From positions 1-64,000 of the forward strand of contig NZ_CAFK01000257.1 in the NCBI RefSeq assembly GCF_000239815.1: 64,000 bases of DNA. The letters run 5' to 3'. Position 1 is the first letter of the stretch; each line of letters starts with the position of its first letter. Source of the DNA: Bradyrhizobium sp. STM 3843 (GTDB lineage Bacteria; Pseudomonadota; Alphaproteobacteria; Rhizobiales; Xanthobacteraceae). The translations under genes were made by a program, and so were the position numbers. Of the stretch, positions 7,784 through 15,471 are shown in pieces. The notes beneath the pieces were generated by a model. The model saw only the letters and a list, made by a program, of their open reading frames with translations, did no database searches and was not told the origin of the DNA.

Positions 7784-8764
7784 TCAGCGCGCGGCTCTGG
7801 CCACGGTCACCGACGGCAGCTCGCCATAGGTCTCGCGGTAATAGCGGGCGAAGTGTCCGGGATTGGCGAAGTTGCAGGCGGCCGCGGCCGACGCCACGGT
7901 GGCTGTGGGATCGCCGGAGAGCAGCATGTCGCGGGCGCGACGCAGGCGCACCGATTTGGTGAAGGCGATCGGCGAATAGCCGCGCACGCGTTCGAACGCC
8001 CGGAACAACGAGCGCGCGCTGACGCCGGCCTCGGCGGCCAGACGCTCGATCGTGATGGCCTCGCGCCAATTCGCCTCGATGAACTCCTCCAGCCGCTTGA
8101 CTAGGCCGAAGTCGGGGAGGGGGCCGGGCGCGGCAATCTGGTCCCTCAGCTTGTGGCGGCTCGTGGAGAGGAAGGCGATCTGCACGGCGTCTTCCAGCTC
8201 GCGATAGACCGCGGACGTGAATCCGGATGGAGCCTCGTTAAGCTGGCGCGCCAGGAATTCGAGCAGACGAAACAGGCTGCCCGCTTGCGGATCGTCGGCG
8301 GAAATCGCGCTGTCGAACTGGTAGTTGGCTTTCGGCTTGACATCGACGAGCGCGGCCAGGCGCCGCAGCAGCGCGTCCTGTTTGATGCGCAAGGTGAGCC
8401 GTTCATGGCCGCCCTGACAAACCATCTGCCAGGACACTCCGGCCGAGGTGACCGCGAATTGCCGCTCGTTGATGTCGGTGACCTGACCACCGATGCAGGC
8501 GAGCCCGCGTCCTTTGAGTGCGATCTGCAAGCGAACGAAATCGGCGGCGAAGGCGTCAGCGACGAGATCGCAGCTTGTGGCCCCGAAGCCGAGCGCAATG
8601 GTTTCGAGCTCGACAGCATTGAGCCGGGCGTGAAGGCTGCCGGTGTTGCGGATATCGACGCGATCGGCACCCAAGAGGTGAGTCCCAAGATGCCGCAACT
8701 CCTCAGGATCAGACGTCCGGATCAGGGGAAAGTGATGCAGTGGATCAGGACGGGCTTCGCTCAT
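7784..8764 (-). CDS. AraC-family transcriptional regulator
   Basis: 326 residues. The N-terminal 200 residues resemble the AraC-binding-like sensor domain (DPEELRHLGTHLLG at the start and GGHERLTLRIKQDALLRRLAAL in the middle). The C-terminal 100 residues form the double helix-turn-helix: ITIERLAAEAGVSARSLFRAFERVRGYSP, then ATVASAAAACNFANPGHFARYYRETYGELPS. It converges on the epimerase gene, separated by four bases. Nothing in the sequence identifies the effector or target. The 218 bp upstream (8765-8982) hold no gene I can support. Confidence 0.88.
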   Translation of the reverse strand: MSEARPDPLHHFPLIRTSDPEELRHLGTHLLGADRVDIRNTGSLHARLNAVELETIALGFGATSCDLVADAFAADFVRLQIALKGRGLACIGGQVTDINERQFAVTSAGVSWQMVCQGGHERLTLRIKQDALLRRLAALVDVKPKANYQFDSAISADDPQAGSLFRLLEFLARQLNEAPSGFTSAVYRELEDAVQIAFLSTSRHKLRDQIAAPGPLPDFGLVKRLEEFIEANWREAITIERLAAEAGVSARSLFRAFERVRGYSPIAFTKSVRLRRARDMLLSGDPTATVASAAAACNFANPGHFARYYRETYGELPSVTVARAAR

Positions 8765-8982
8765 CTCGATGCAGCTTCGCTCATCGTCACGCGCATGACT
8801 TTGCGAGGAACCAGCAACGTCGGTTGCGCAAGAGCCGACGGCACATCGATTCCGCTTCCTCGCCTGCCGCTCATGCTACATGACGAGGGGATCGCGTCAA
8901 TTCTGCCGGCCTCGGATCGCGCTCATGTGCACGTCGTTCCGGCGTCCGGCATGCGCGACGATCGGCCTCGCGCACATGGGGA

Positions 8983-9705
8983 TCAGACCGCTTCCGGCAG
9001 CCTGGCCGTCGTCGCGCCGAAGATGTCCTGAAATGCCTGCCGAAGCGCGATATCGACGTCGGCCATTCCGACGGGAAGGCCGAGATCGACGAGGCTGGTG
9101 ACGCCATAACGCGGATCCACCACGCCGCATGGCACGATGGCGGCGAAATGCGACAGGTCCGGCTCGACATTGATGGCGATGCCGTGAAAGGATACCCAGC
9201 GCTTCAGTCGCACGCCGATGGCGGCGATCTTGTCCTCGTAACCAGAGCCCTTGTCCGGACGCTTCACCCAGACGCCGACGCGGTCCTCGCATCGCTCGCC
9301 GCGGACGTTGAAGGCCGCCAGGGTGCGGATGATCAGCTCCTCCAGCGCCGCCACATAGGCCCGGACATCAGGCCGTCGCCGTTTCAGATCCAGCATCACA
9401 TAGGCCACGCGCTGGCCGGGACCGTGATAGGTCACTTGCCCGCCGCGGCCGGTCGGAATCAGCGGGAAGCGGGGATCGAGCAGGTCTTCAGCTTTTCCCG
9501 AGGTGCCGGAGGTGTACAGCGGCGGGTGCTCGAGCAGCCAGACCATCTCCGGGGCCTCATGGGCGGCGATCGCGGTGGCGCGGGCCTCCATGAACGCGGT
9601 GGCTTCGGCATAGTCCACCGGCGAATCCGAGATGCGCCATTCCACCGCGCTGCCGGAGGGGGCGGCAAAGCTGGTCAGATCGAGGTTTTCGCGGCTGTTA
9701 ACCAT
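8983..9705 (-). CDS. lipB: lipoyl(octanoyl) transferase
   Basis: 240 residues. Typical LipB motifs are present: WLLEHPPLYTSGTS, GRGGQVTYHGPGQRVAYVMLDL near residue 90, KIAAIGVRLKRWVSFHGIAIN near residue 160 with the catalytic Lys, and IVPCGV with the catalytic Cys. It moves octanoyl from acyl carrier protein to lipoyl domains of 2-oxoacid dehydrogenases and the glycine cleavage H protein. ATG 9705 is the only sensible start. It faces away from the SpoA gene, and the 63 bp between them must hold both control regions. Confidence 0.95.
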   Translation of the reverse strand: MVNSRENLDLTSFAAPSGSAVEWRISDSPVDYAEATAFMEARATAIAAHEAPEMVWLLEHPPLYTSGTSGKAEDLLDPRFPLIPTGRGGQVTYHGPGQRVAYVMLDLKRRRPDVRAYVAALEELIIRTLAAFNVRGERCEDRVGVWVKRPDKGSGYEDKIAAIGVRLKRWVSFHGIAINVEPDLSHFAAIVPCGVVDPRYGVTSLVDLGLPVGMADVDIALRQAFQDIFGATTARLPEAV

Positions 9706-9768
9706 TGGCTAACCACAACATGATGATGTCGGCACAGGCAATTTAGTCGTGACTTCGGTGGTCTTGCA

Positions 9769-10017
9769 GTGTCAACCCTCGATAAAGTGACCGTCGACCT
9801 CATGGTCGTCCTCGGGACCTCCTCCATGCCCATCCATCAGGTTCTACGCCTGTCGCGCGGCGCGATCATCGAACTTGATGCCACCGAGGCCGACGAGGTC
9901 AAGGTGCTGGCCAATAATCTGCCGATCGCCAGCGGCGTGGTTCTGGTCGACCGCAACCGGATCGCGGTCGAGGTCAAGCAGATGTTGCCGAAATCACCCG
10001 GCGGCGGCGCCCGATAG
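9769..10017 (+). CDS. stand-alone SpoA-domain protein (FliN/FliM-family motor switch-like)
   Basis: 82 residues, almost exactly one SpoA/surface-antigen domain: VTVDLMVVLGTSSMPIHQVLRLSRGAIIELD, then VLANNLPIASGVVLVDRNRIAVEVKQML. This is the fold of FliN, the C-ring protein of the flagellar switch. It begins with GTG at 9769 and lacks an obvious ribosome-binding site. No other flagellar gene is near, so it may be an orphan switch component or a type III secretion-like C-ring piece. The domain call is firm; the role is not. Confidence 0.8.
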   Translation: MSTLDKVTVDLMVVLGTSSMPIHQVLRLSRGAIIELDATEADEVKVLANNLPIASGVVLVDRNRIAVEVKQMLPKSPGGGAR

Positions 10018-10152
10018 GCGAGGAAAACGTCCACAAACCTTCACTTTGAGGGTAGGGCAGGCCTTGTGGCCCCTGCACCGATTTGTTACATCGGCGCCAC
10101 TGATCTGGACCGGCCTGAGCCGGTTCCCGAGGCCGGTTCCGGCCTTCCCTTC

Positions 10153-10237
10153 GCGCTCGTGGCGGAATTGGTAGACGCGCTGCCTTGAGGTGGCAGTGGG
10201 TAACACCGTGGGGGTTCGAGTCCCTCCGAGCGCACCA
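10153..10237 (+). tRNA. tRNA-Leu (anticodon GAG), CCA encoded
   Basis: The acceptor stem GCGCTCG (10153-10159) pairs with CGAGCGC (10227-10233), followed by discriminator A and encoded CCA. The anticodon arm is CTGCC-TTGAGGT-GGCAG, giving anticodon GAG. A long variable arm follows, as expected of a leucine tRNA, and the T-arm contains GTTCGAGTC. Its 3' 16 bases recur exactly at 48636-48651, which marks it as the insertion target of an integrative element. Confidence 0.97.
10222..10237 (+). repeat. attachment-site core, left copy (within tRNA-Leu)
   Basis: These are the 3' 16 bases of tRNA-Leu, identical to 48636-48651. Integration at tRNA 3' ends by tyrosine recombinases leaves exactly this kind of repeat, with the tRNA kept intact on one side. 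Confidence 0.75.
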
Positions 10238-10263
10238 CTCCCACGCGTAAGCAGCTGAAGTGG

Positions 10264-10449
10264 TTAGAGTTTTTTCCGAAAATTGCTACGGAAAGTTACT
10301 ACTCTGTTCTGTCTGGACGTTCCAGGCTCGTTCTCATCCGGCATGGCCAGGAAGTCATCGAGCGACTGGCTCCGATCGAACGCCGCGACCTTGTCCATGC
10401 CTCTGACGCCGAGCTTTTCCCGGTTCGCCTGAGAATAATCTCGTCAAGG
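10264..10449 (-). pseudogene. C-terminal remnant, possibly of a tyrosine recombinase
   Basis: On the minus strand an open frame without a start runs DYSQANREKLGVRGMDKVAAFD, then RSQSLDDFLAMPDENEPG, and stops 26 bases from the tRNA. Its position, its orientation toward the tRNA, and a Tyr at the point where homology would enter the catalytic C-terminus suggest the tail of an integrase. The DNA around its stop resembles the DNA just right of the far attachment copy (48665-48715), where a clearer integrase remnant ends. It is cut where trbI begins, so the two were joined by a deletion. The family call is inference. Confidence 0.4.
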
Positions 10450-10628
10450 CGCTGCGACAAAGCGCGGAGCAGACGACCAATCGGGCAGGGCAACGCGTGG
10501 TGGAGCGCGAGCTCGACATGCAGCCGACGATCACGGTCCGGCCGGGATGGCCGCTACCGGTGATCGTTTCTAAGGATCTGGCGATGAAGCCGTATGAGGA
10601 CGTTCGGACGGTTGCGAAGGGGAGGTGA
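10431..10628 (+). pseudogene. trbI: 3' fragment of conjugative transfer gene trbI (VirB10-like)
   Basis: The last 65 codons of a TrbI/VirB10-like protein remain: NNLVKALRQSAEQTTNRAGQ, RVVERELDMQPTITVRPGWP, then LPVIVSKDLAMKPYEDV. This is the conserved C-terminus that forms the outer part of the type IV secretion core complex. Everything upstream is missing, including the membrane helix and the rest of the trb operon. It is followed directly by a DUF2274 gene, the usual neighbour of trbI in integrative and conjugative elements. Confidence 0.75.
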
Positions 10629-10670
10629 GGGATCAAGCTTGGGAAACTGCCAGATCGGACACCGGTCAAA

Positions 10671-10862
10671 ATGACCATCGTTCTGGCGCCGAGCCTTGCG
10701 CGGATGCTTCGAGAGTATGCTGATTTCTATGTGGAGACCTACGCCAGCCGGGAGGAGGTGGCGGACCTGATACCGTTCATGATCGAGGCATTTCTCGAGA
10801 GCGATGCGGCATTCAAGAAAGGGAAGAAAAGAACTCCGGCAGAGCCGCTGTCAAGCAACTGA
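10671..10862 (+). CDS. DUF2274 domain-containing protein (conjugative element gene, start lost or shortened)
   Basis: The visible protein MTIVLAPSLARMLREYADFY, then REEVADLIPFMIEAFLESD, matches DUF2274, a short protein encoded after trbI in trb-type conjugative elements. Family members normally begin with KLGKLPDRTPVK. That segment is present in frame (10635-10670), but the trbI stop codon at 10626-10628 immediately precedes it and no ATG, GTG or TTG lies between. Either translation starts at ATG 10671, giving 63 residues, or the gene is dead. The 270 bp downstream hold nothing recognisable before the ROK promoter. Confidence 0.6.
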   Translation: MTIVLAPSLARMLREYADFYVETYASREEVADLIPFMIEAFLESDAAFKKGKKRTPAEPLSSN

Positions 10863-11104
10863 CCTTAACGGCCGCTCCTCACGGATCGAGCCAATTCTGT
10901 CTCGGAGCGCATATCAAGCAACGCAGCTCTCACGTGGGGAAGCCGACACGAACAAGAGTGATCCCCGTAAGGCCGAAAAGAGAGACGCGCAGCGCCCGGC
11001 TCCGGATAGTACGTATGCCTTACAAAATGAGAGCTTATTCTGGCGAAGCGCCGTTCGTTGCTGCCGCGCACAACACAAACCGAAGCCTCAAGCCAGCAAG
11101 CGCC

Positions 11105-11153
11105 TTGACAGGCGAAATGATCCGCGCCCACATTCTTACCCTAAGTAAGAATG
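11105..11153 (+). promoter_or_regulatory. promoter and palindromic operator of the ROK regulator
   Basis: TTGACA stands at 11105-11110, with a weak -10 match (CACATT, 18-base spacing). The inverted repeat CATTCTTAC-5-GTAAGAATG occupies 11131-11153, with no mismatch in its 9-base arms. It lies 15 bases upstream of the preferred start codon (11169), a likely site for binding by the ROK protein itself. Confidence 0.6.
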
Positions 11154-11168
11154 ACGACAGGGACGGAA

Positions 11169-12341
11169 ATGTCTGAGCAGCCGAGAAGTCGGCGGCAGAC
11201 GCGTGCGGCCATTTTGGGGCAACTGCTTCAATCGGGCGGCATGTTTCGGCCACCTCTGGCCAAGGCGGTGCGCCTCTCCGAGGCGAGCCTGTCGCGCATT
11301 CTGTTCGACCTGAAAGCGGAAGGCCTGATCGAGGAAGTCCGGCGGCCGGCGCCCTATTTCGGCGGCCCCACGGCTCTCGTGTCGCTCGATGACTCTGTAG
11401 CGCTGGGCGCCATCGAGCTCACAGTTCAGCGGCTGAGCGTGGGCGTCGGCTCGATGTCCGGCGAGCTGCACTACACCGAGCGATTGGGTTTGCCGAAAGC
11501 GCCGACCGTAGAATCCGTCGGCCGGGTATTTCGCGAGGCGCTCGCATTGCTGCGCGACTGGACTCGACGGCGCCATGTCGAGCTCGCGCAGATCGGAATC
11601 TGCGTTCCGGGCCTCGGCAGGTTGAGCATCTCGGGCAATGCCATCATCCGCTGCGACATTGAACGCCTGCGCGCCCTGCTGGGCGAGATGTTCGCGAACG
11701 TGCCCGTCGCCTTCGCCAATTCCGTGGTGGGCCATGCCATGTTTCACCGCTGCCGCACCGAAGACTATCCGTTCAGCGGCGCGCATCTGTTCGTCTTCGT
11801 CGGGCAGGGCGTCGGCGGCACCTGGATGGACGAGGCGATCGAGGCCGACGGTTTGCAGCCAGTCGAACTCGGCCACATGGTGTTCGGCGAGGGGGGTCCA
11901 CGCTGCCGTTGCGGTCATCATGGCTGCGTCGAAGCCTACACCTCGCTTCCGGCCCTCGCCGGGCTGCTCGGCATCGCCGAGCCGGAATTGCTGCAGCTCG
12001 GCAGCGACTGGGTGGACGCCATCCCTCGCTCATCGCGCATGCGCCAGGAGTTGCGGCAGCGGCTGTTTCGGCTGGGCCTCGCGATCGGCAATACGCTCAA
12101 CGTAAGATCCTGTCCCGCGGTCGCCATCAGCGGCTGGCCCTCGCTCCTTCCCGAGCGCGAGCGGAAGCCGCTGGCTGACGGAATCGATTCCTGCCTGCTG
12201 GGAGGGCTCAAGTCCGCCGAGCTGTCGCTCGCTTTCGTGCCGCCATCGGCCGGTCAGGATCCGAATGCCGCGCTGGCCTTCGCCGCCAGTTGCCTGGCCT
12301 GCCGCGGCGGGATGCCGGCCGAAGCAACGGAGGCCGCCTGA
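11169..12341 (+). CDS. ROK-family transcriptional regulator (NagC/Mlc-like)
   Basis: 390 residues. The N-terminal winged helix (RAAILGQLLQSGGMFRPPLAKAVRLSEASLSRILFDLKAEGLI) precedes a ROK domain. The ROK zinc-binding signature GHMVFGEGGPRCRCGHHGCVEAY lies near residue 240. The sugar kinase-like ATP site is degenerate (FVGQGVGG), as usual in ROK repressors. ATG 11169 follows AGGGACGGA; ATG 11151 lies inside the palindrome and is less likely. It precedes a sugar ABC operon in the same direction, which it probably controls. Confidence 0.87.
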   Translation: MSEQPRSRRQTRAAILGQLLQSGGMFRPPLAKAVRLSEASLSRILFDLKAEGLIEEVRRPAPYFGGPTALVSLDDSVALGAIELTVQRLSVGVGSMSGELHYTERLGLPKAPTVESVGRVFREALALLRDWTRRRHVELAQIGICVPGLGRLSISGNAIIRCDIERLRALLGEMFANVPVAFANSVVGHAMFHRCRTEDYPFSGAHLFVFVGQGVGGTWMDEAIEADGLQPVELGHMVFGEGGPRCRCGHHGCVEAYTSLPALAGLLGIAEPELLQLGSDWVDAIPRSSRMRQELRQRLFRLGLAIGNTLNVRSCPAVAISGWPSLLPERERKPLADGIDSCLLGGLKSAELSLAFVPPSAGQDPNAALAFAASCLACRGGMPAEATEAA

Positions 12342-12401
12342 GATGTGGTGAGCTGTGCGGATCGACCGCCGATGAAGTTCAAGCTTAGGGAGGAACATGC
12401 C

Positions 12402-13688
12402 ATGCCGATGACCATAACCAGGCGCCGTCTGCTCGCTGGATCCGCGACCGCGCTCGCACTGCCGGCATTGGTTCGTGCGCAGAGCGGGGTCAAGCCGCGC
12501 CTGACCGTGATCTCGCAATGGTCGGCAGGCAGCGATGGCGCGGCGATCACGGCGCTGGGCAAGAAATTCGAGGAGAAGGGCGGGATCTGGCAGCACTCGC
12601 CCGTTCCTGGGTTCACCACGGAGATGATGAACAAGCTGCGCGCTCAGATCATGGCCGGCGATCCGCCGGCTTGCTCGCAGCTCAAGGGTCCCGAGATTGC
12701 GGCCTGGTCGAAGATTGCACCGACCGTCGATCTCGACAACCTTGTCGCTGCAGCCGGGTATGAGAAGGTCGTTGCGCCAGACCTTGCACGGTTACACAAG
12801 CCGGGCGGCAACTGGATTTCGCTGCCGCTGCAAATCTACAGCACCAACATGCTGTTTCTGTCGAAACGCGCGATGGACAAGGCCAAGGCTGACAAGATCC
12901 CGGTCACATGGGCGGACTTCAATGACCTCGCCGATAAGATGAAGGCGGGCGGAGTGGCTTATCCCGTCGCCAACGGCGGGACCCGTCCCGACGATGGACA
13001 GAAATTCGAGGCCGCTCTTGCGGGCATCAGTCCCGCGGCATACCGCGCAGCCATCGTGAATCTCGACGAGAAGGCTTTGAAGGGTGCCGAGGTCAAAGCC
13101 GCTTTCGTACAGGTACGCAAGATCGCCGACTGGATGGACCCGAACGTCGGCGCCCAACACTTTTCTACCAACCTGAAGCGTTTCATTGAAGCCGACATGG
13201 GCATGATGATCCAGGGCGGGTGGGCGCAGGGCGTGTTGCGCAACGCTGGTTTCAAGTTCGAGGACTTCATCATCGCGCCGGGGCCCAGCGACAATGGCAA
13301 GCCGGTTTTCCTGCTCAATGCCGATGCCTTCATCTTCTGGAAGCGCAACGAGCCCGATCTGCAGGCCGGCCAGACATTGATGGCGCAGCTCGTCATGGAC
13401 CCGGCCATCCAGACCATGTATTCGCAGATCACGGGCTCCATTCCCGTGCGCTCCGATGTCGACCTGTCCGGCGCCGGCTGGTCCGATGGTCAGCGGCGAA
13501 CCGCTGCAGCGCTGAAAGACGCCGTCGCCAGCGACCAGGCCGTCCTGAGCCTCGCGCATAACATGGCGCAGGAAAACGGAATGACCGCAGCGATGATCGA
13601 CGTGATCACGGAGTACGTGAAGAACAAGGCGATGACGCCGGAGCAGGGCGTGGCCCGTCTCAGCGACGCCGTCGAGGGCGCGCGTTGA
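12402..13688 (+). CDS. ABC transporter sugar-binding protein
   Basis: 428 residues. The N-terminus TRRRLLAGSATALALPALVRAQ is a Tat-like signal peptide with an ARAQ-type cleavage region. The mature part has features of family-1 carbohydrate-binding proteins, such as TVISQWSAGSDG at its start, WISLPLQIYSTNMLFLSKRAMDKA in the middle, and VDLSGAGWSDGQ near the end. AGGGAGGAAC precedes ATG 12402. Its stop overlaps the TTG start of the next permease. The ligand is probably a sugar; cell-wall amino sugar is one possibility given murQ nearby. Confidence 0.88.
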   Translation: MPMTITRRRLLAGSATALALPALVRAQSGVKPRLTVISQWSAGSDGAAITALGKKFEEKGGIWQHSPVPGFTTEMMNKLRAQIMAGDPPACSQLKGPEIAAWSKIAPTVDLDNLVAAAGYEKVVAPDLARLHKPGGNWISLPLQIYSTNMLFLSKRAMDKAKADKIPVTWADFNDLADKMKAGGVAYPVANGGTRPDDGQKFEAALAGISPAAYRAAIVNLDEKALKGAEVKAAFVQVRKIADWMDPNVGAQHFSTNLKRFIEADMGMMIQGGWAQGVLRNAGFKFEDFIIAPGPSDNGKPVFLLNADAFIFWKRNEPDLQAGQTLMAQLVMDPAIQTMYSQITGSIPVRSDVDLSGAGWSDGQRRTAAALKDAVASDQAVLSLAHNMAQENGMTAAMIDVITEYVKNKAMTPEQGVARLSDAVEGAR

Positions 13689-14614
13689 CCGGCGAGCTCT
13701 CGGTGGCAATGCAGCCGGGCCGGTCGGCGATTTCCGGCCTGCTCCGCCGGCTGCCCGAGCAACTGATGATATGGGTGCCGCTGCTGCTGGCCGCCGGACA
13801 CATCGTTTCGTTTGCGCTGTGGACGATTTGGATTTCGTTCACGCCGTCGACCCTCGTTCCAGTCTCGGGCTGGGTGGGCTTGCGCAACTACACGGCGGTC
13901 TTGGCAACACGGAATTGGCAGATCGCCTTCAACAACCTGTTGCTGTTCGGCAGCACTTTCGTTCTGCTGAGCTTGGTGACCGGCCTCTTGCTGGCGATTC
14001 TGCTCGATCAGCGCATTCGCGGTGAGAACGTACTGCGATCGATCTTCCTCTACCCCCTGGCGGTCTCCTTCGTGGTTACGGGCACGGTCTGGAGTTGGCT
14101 GCTCAATCCCGGCCTCGGGATCGAGAAGCTCGTCCACGATCTCGGCTGGATCTCGTTCCGGTTCGACTGGCTGATCGACCGCGACATGGCGATCTGGACC
14201 ATCGTCATCGCCGCGGTCTGGCAATCCTCGGGCTTTGCCATGGCGCTCTTCCTCGCCGGGCTTCGGTCGGTCGACAACGAGCTGATCAAGGCCGCACAGA
14301 TCGACGGCGCTGGACCTGTTCGCATGTATCGGCGCGTCATTCTGCCGACACTCTGGCCGATCACCATCACCGTCGTCGTCATCCAGCTGCAGTTCGCGAT
14401 TTCGACCTTCGACCTCGTTCGCGCGCTCACCAATGGGGGGCCCGGAATTGCGACCCAGCTACCTGCCCTTGTCGTCTATGACCTGATGTTCCAGCGCGGC
14501 CTGCTCGGCCGCGGTGCGGCGGCGGCGGTGCTGATGTTGCTCATTCTCCTGGCGGTGCTGCTGCCCTATGCAGCGTGGCGATTTGTCAAGCGACGGCAGG
14601 CCGGTCATGCGTAA
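13685..14614 (+). CDS. sugar ABC transporter permease (MalF/UgpA type)
   Basis: About 309 residues with six hydrophobic helices. The permease EAA loop reads ELIKAAQIDGAGPVRMYRRVILPTLWP near residue 200. The most likely start is TTG 13685, which overlaps the binding-protein stop (TTGA); ATG 13709 is the alternative and would shorten it by eight residues. It partners with the next permease to form the membrane channel of the transporter. Confidence 0.88.
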   Translation: MTGELSVAMQPGRSAISGLLRRLPEQLMIWVPLLLAAGHIVSFALWTIWISFTPSTLVPVSGWVGLRNYTAVLATRNWQIAFNNLLLFGSTFVLLSLVTGLLLAILLDQRIRGENVLRSIFLYPLAVSFVVTGTVWSWLLNPGLGIEKLVHDLGWISFRFDWLIDRDMAIWTIVIAAVWQSSGFAMALFLAGLRSVDNELIKAAQIDGAGPVRMYRRVILPTLWPITITVVVIQLQFAISTFDLVRALTNGGPGIATQLPALVVYDLMFQRGLLGRGAAAAVLMLLILLAVLLPYAAWRFVKRRQAGHA

Positions 14615-15464
14615 GCTGAGCTTCGAGCCCAGTCGAGTCTTGATCTATCTCGTCGTTTCATTGCTCGCGGCAGCCTATCTCGCGCCGCTGGTTGTGGTCG
14701 TGCTGAATTCGTTTCGCAGCAACCAGGAGATCGCGCAGGCCTCGATGATCGGCTGGCCGAAACAATGGGCCTGGAGCAACTACGCCGCAGCCTGGAGCGG
14801 CTTCTGCGTCGCCGAGACCTGCACCGGCATCCGTCCATACATGCTGAATTCCGCGCTGGTCACGATCCCTGCGACGATCATCTCCACCATGCTCGGCGCG
14901 GTGGCCGGTTACGCCGTGTCGCTATGGCGGTTTCGCGGCGACAGCTGGATCTACGGCATCGTAACCCTTGGTCTCTTTCTTCCCCAGCAGATGCGTCTGC
15001 TGCCCTGGACCGTCGTGCTGCGGGACATCGGTCTCATCAACACGCTGACGGGGCTCGTGCTGGTTCACACCATCCAGGGCCTCTCCTTCACCACATTGTT
15101 CTGCCGGAACTACTACGCCGCCGTTCCGCATGAACTGATCAGGGCTGCGCGCATCGATGGCGCCGGGTTCTTTCGGATCTTCTGGCGCATCATTCTGCCG
15201 CTCTCGTCTCCGATCCTGATCGTCACTGTCATCTGGCAGTTCACGCATATCTGGAACGAATTCCTCTATGGCGTGACATTCACGACCGGCCAGCAGCAGC
15301 CTGTCACGGCTGCTCTGATCGCGCTCTCCGCGGCCATCGCGGATATCCCGCAGCACGGCGTGCAGAGTGCCGCAGTGCTGATCGCGGCGCTCCCCACGTT
15401 GTTGGTCTATTTCTTCGGTGGCAGGTACTTCGTTCGGGGCCTGACCGCCGGCGCCGTCAAATAG
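14607..15464 (+). CDS. sugar ABC transporter permease (MalG/UgpE type)
   Basis: 285 residues and about six membrane helices, with the EAA loop ELIRAARIDGAGFFRIFWRIILPLSSP and the C-terminal end GGRYFVRGLTAGAVK typical of MalG-like permeases. ATG 14607 overlaps the 3' end of the first permease by eight bases. It belongs to the same operon as the binding protein and the ATPase. Confidence 0.9.
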   Translation: MRKLSFEPSRVLIYLVVSLLAAAYLAPLVVVVLNSFRSNQEIAQASMIGWPKQWAWSNYAAAWSGFCVAETCTGIRPYMLNSALVTIPATIISTMLGAVAGYAVSLWRFRGDSWIYGIVTLGLFLPQQMRLLPWTVVLRDIGLINTLTGLVLVHTIQGLSFTTLFCRNYYAAVPHELIRAARIDGAGFFRIFWRIILPLSSPILIVTVIWQFTHIWNEFLYGVTFTTGQQQPVTAALIALSAAIADIPQHGVQSAAVLIAALPTLLVYFFGGRYFVRGLTAGAVK

Positions 15465-15471
15465 GATCCGC

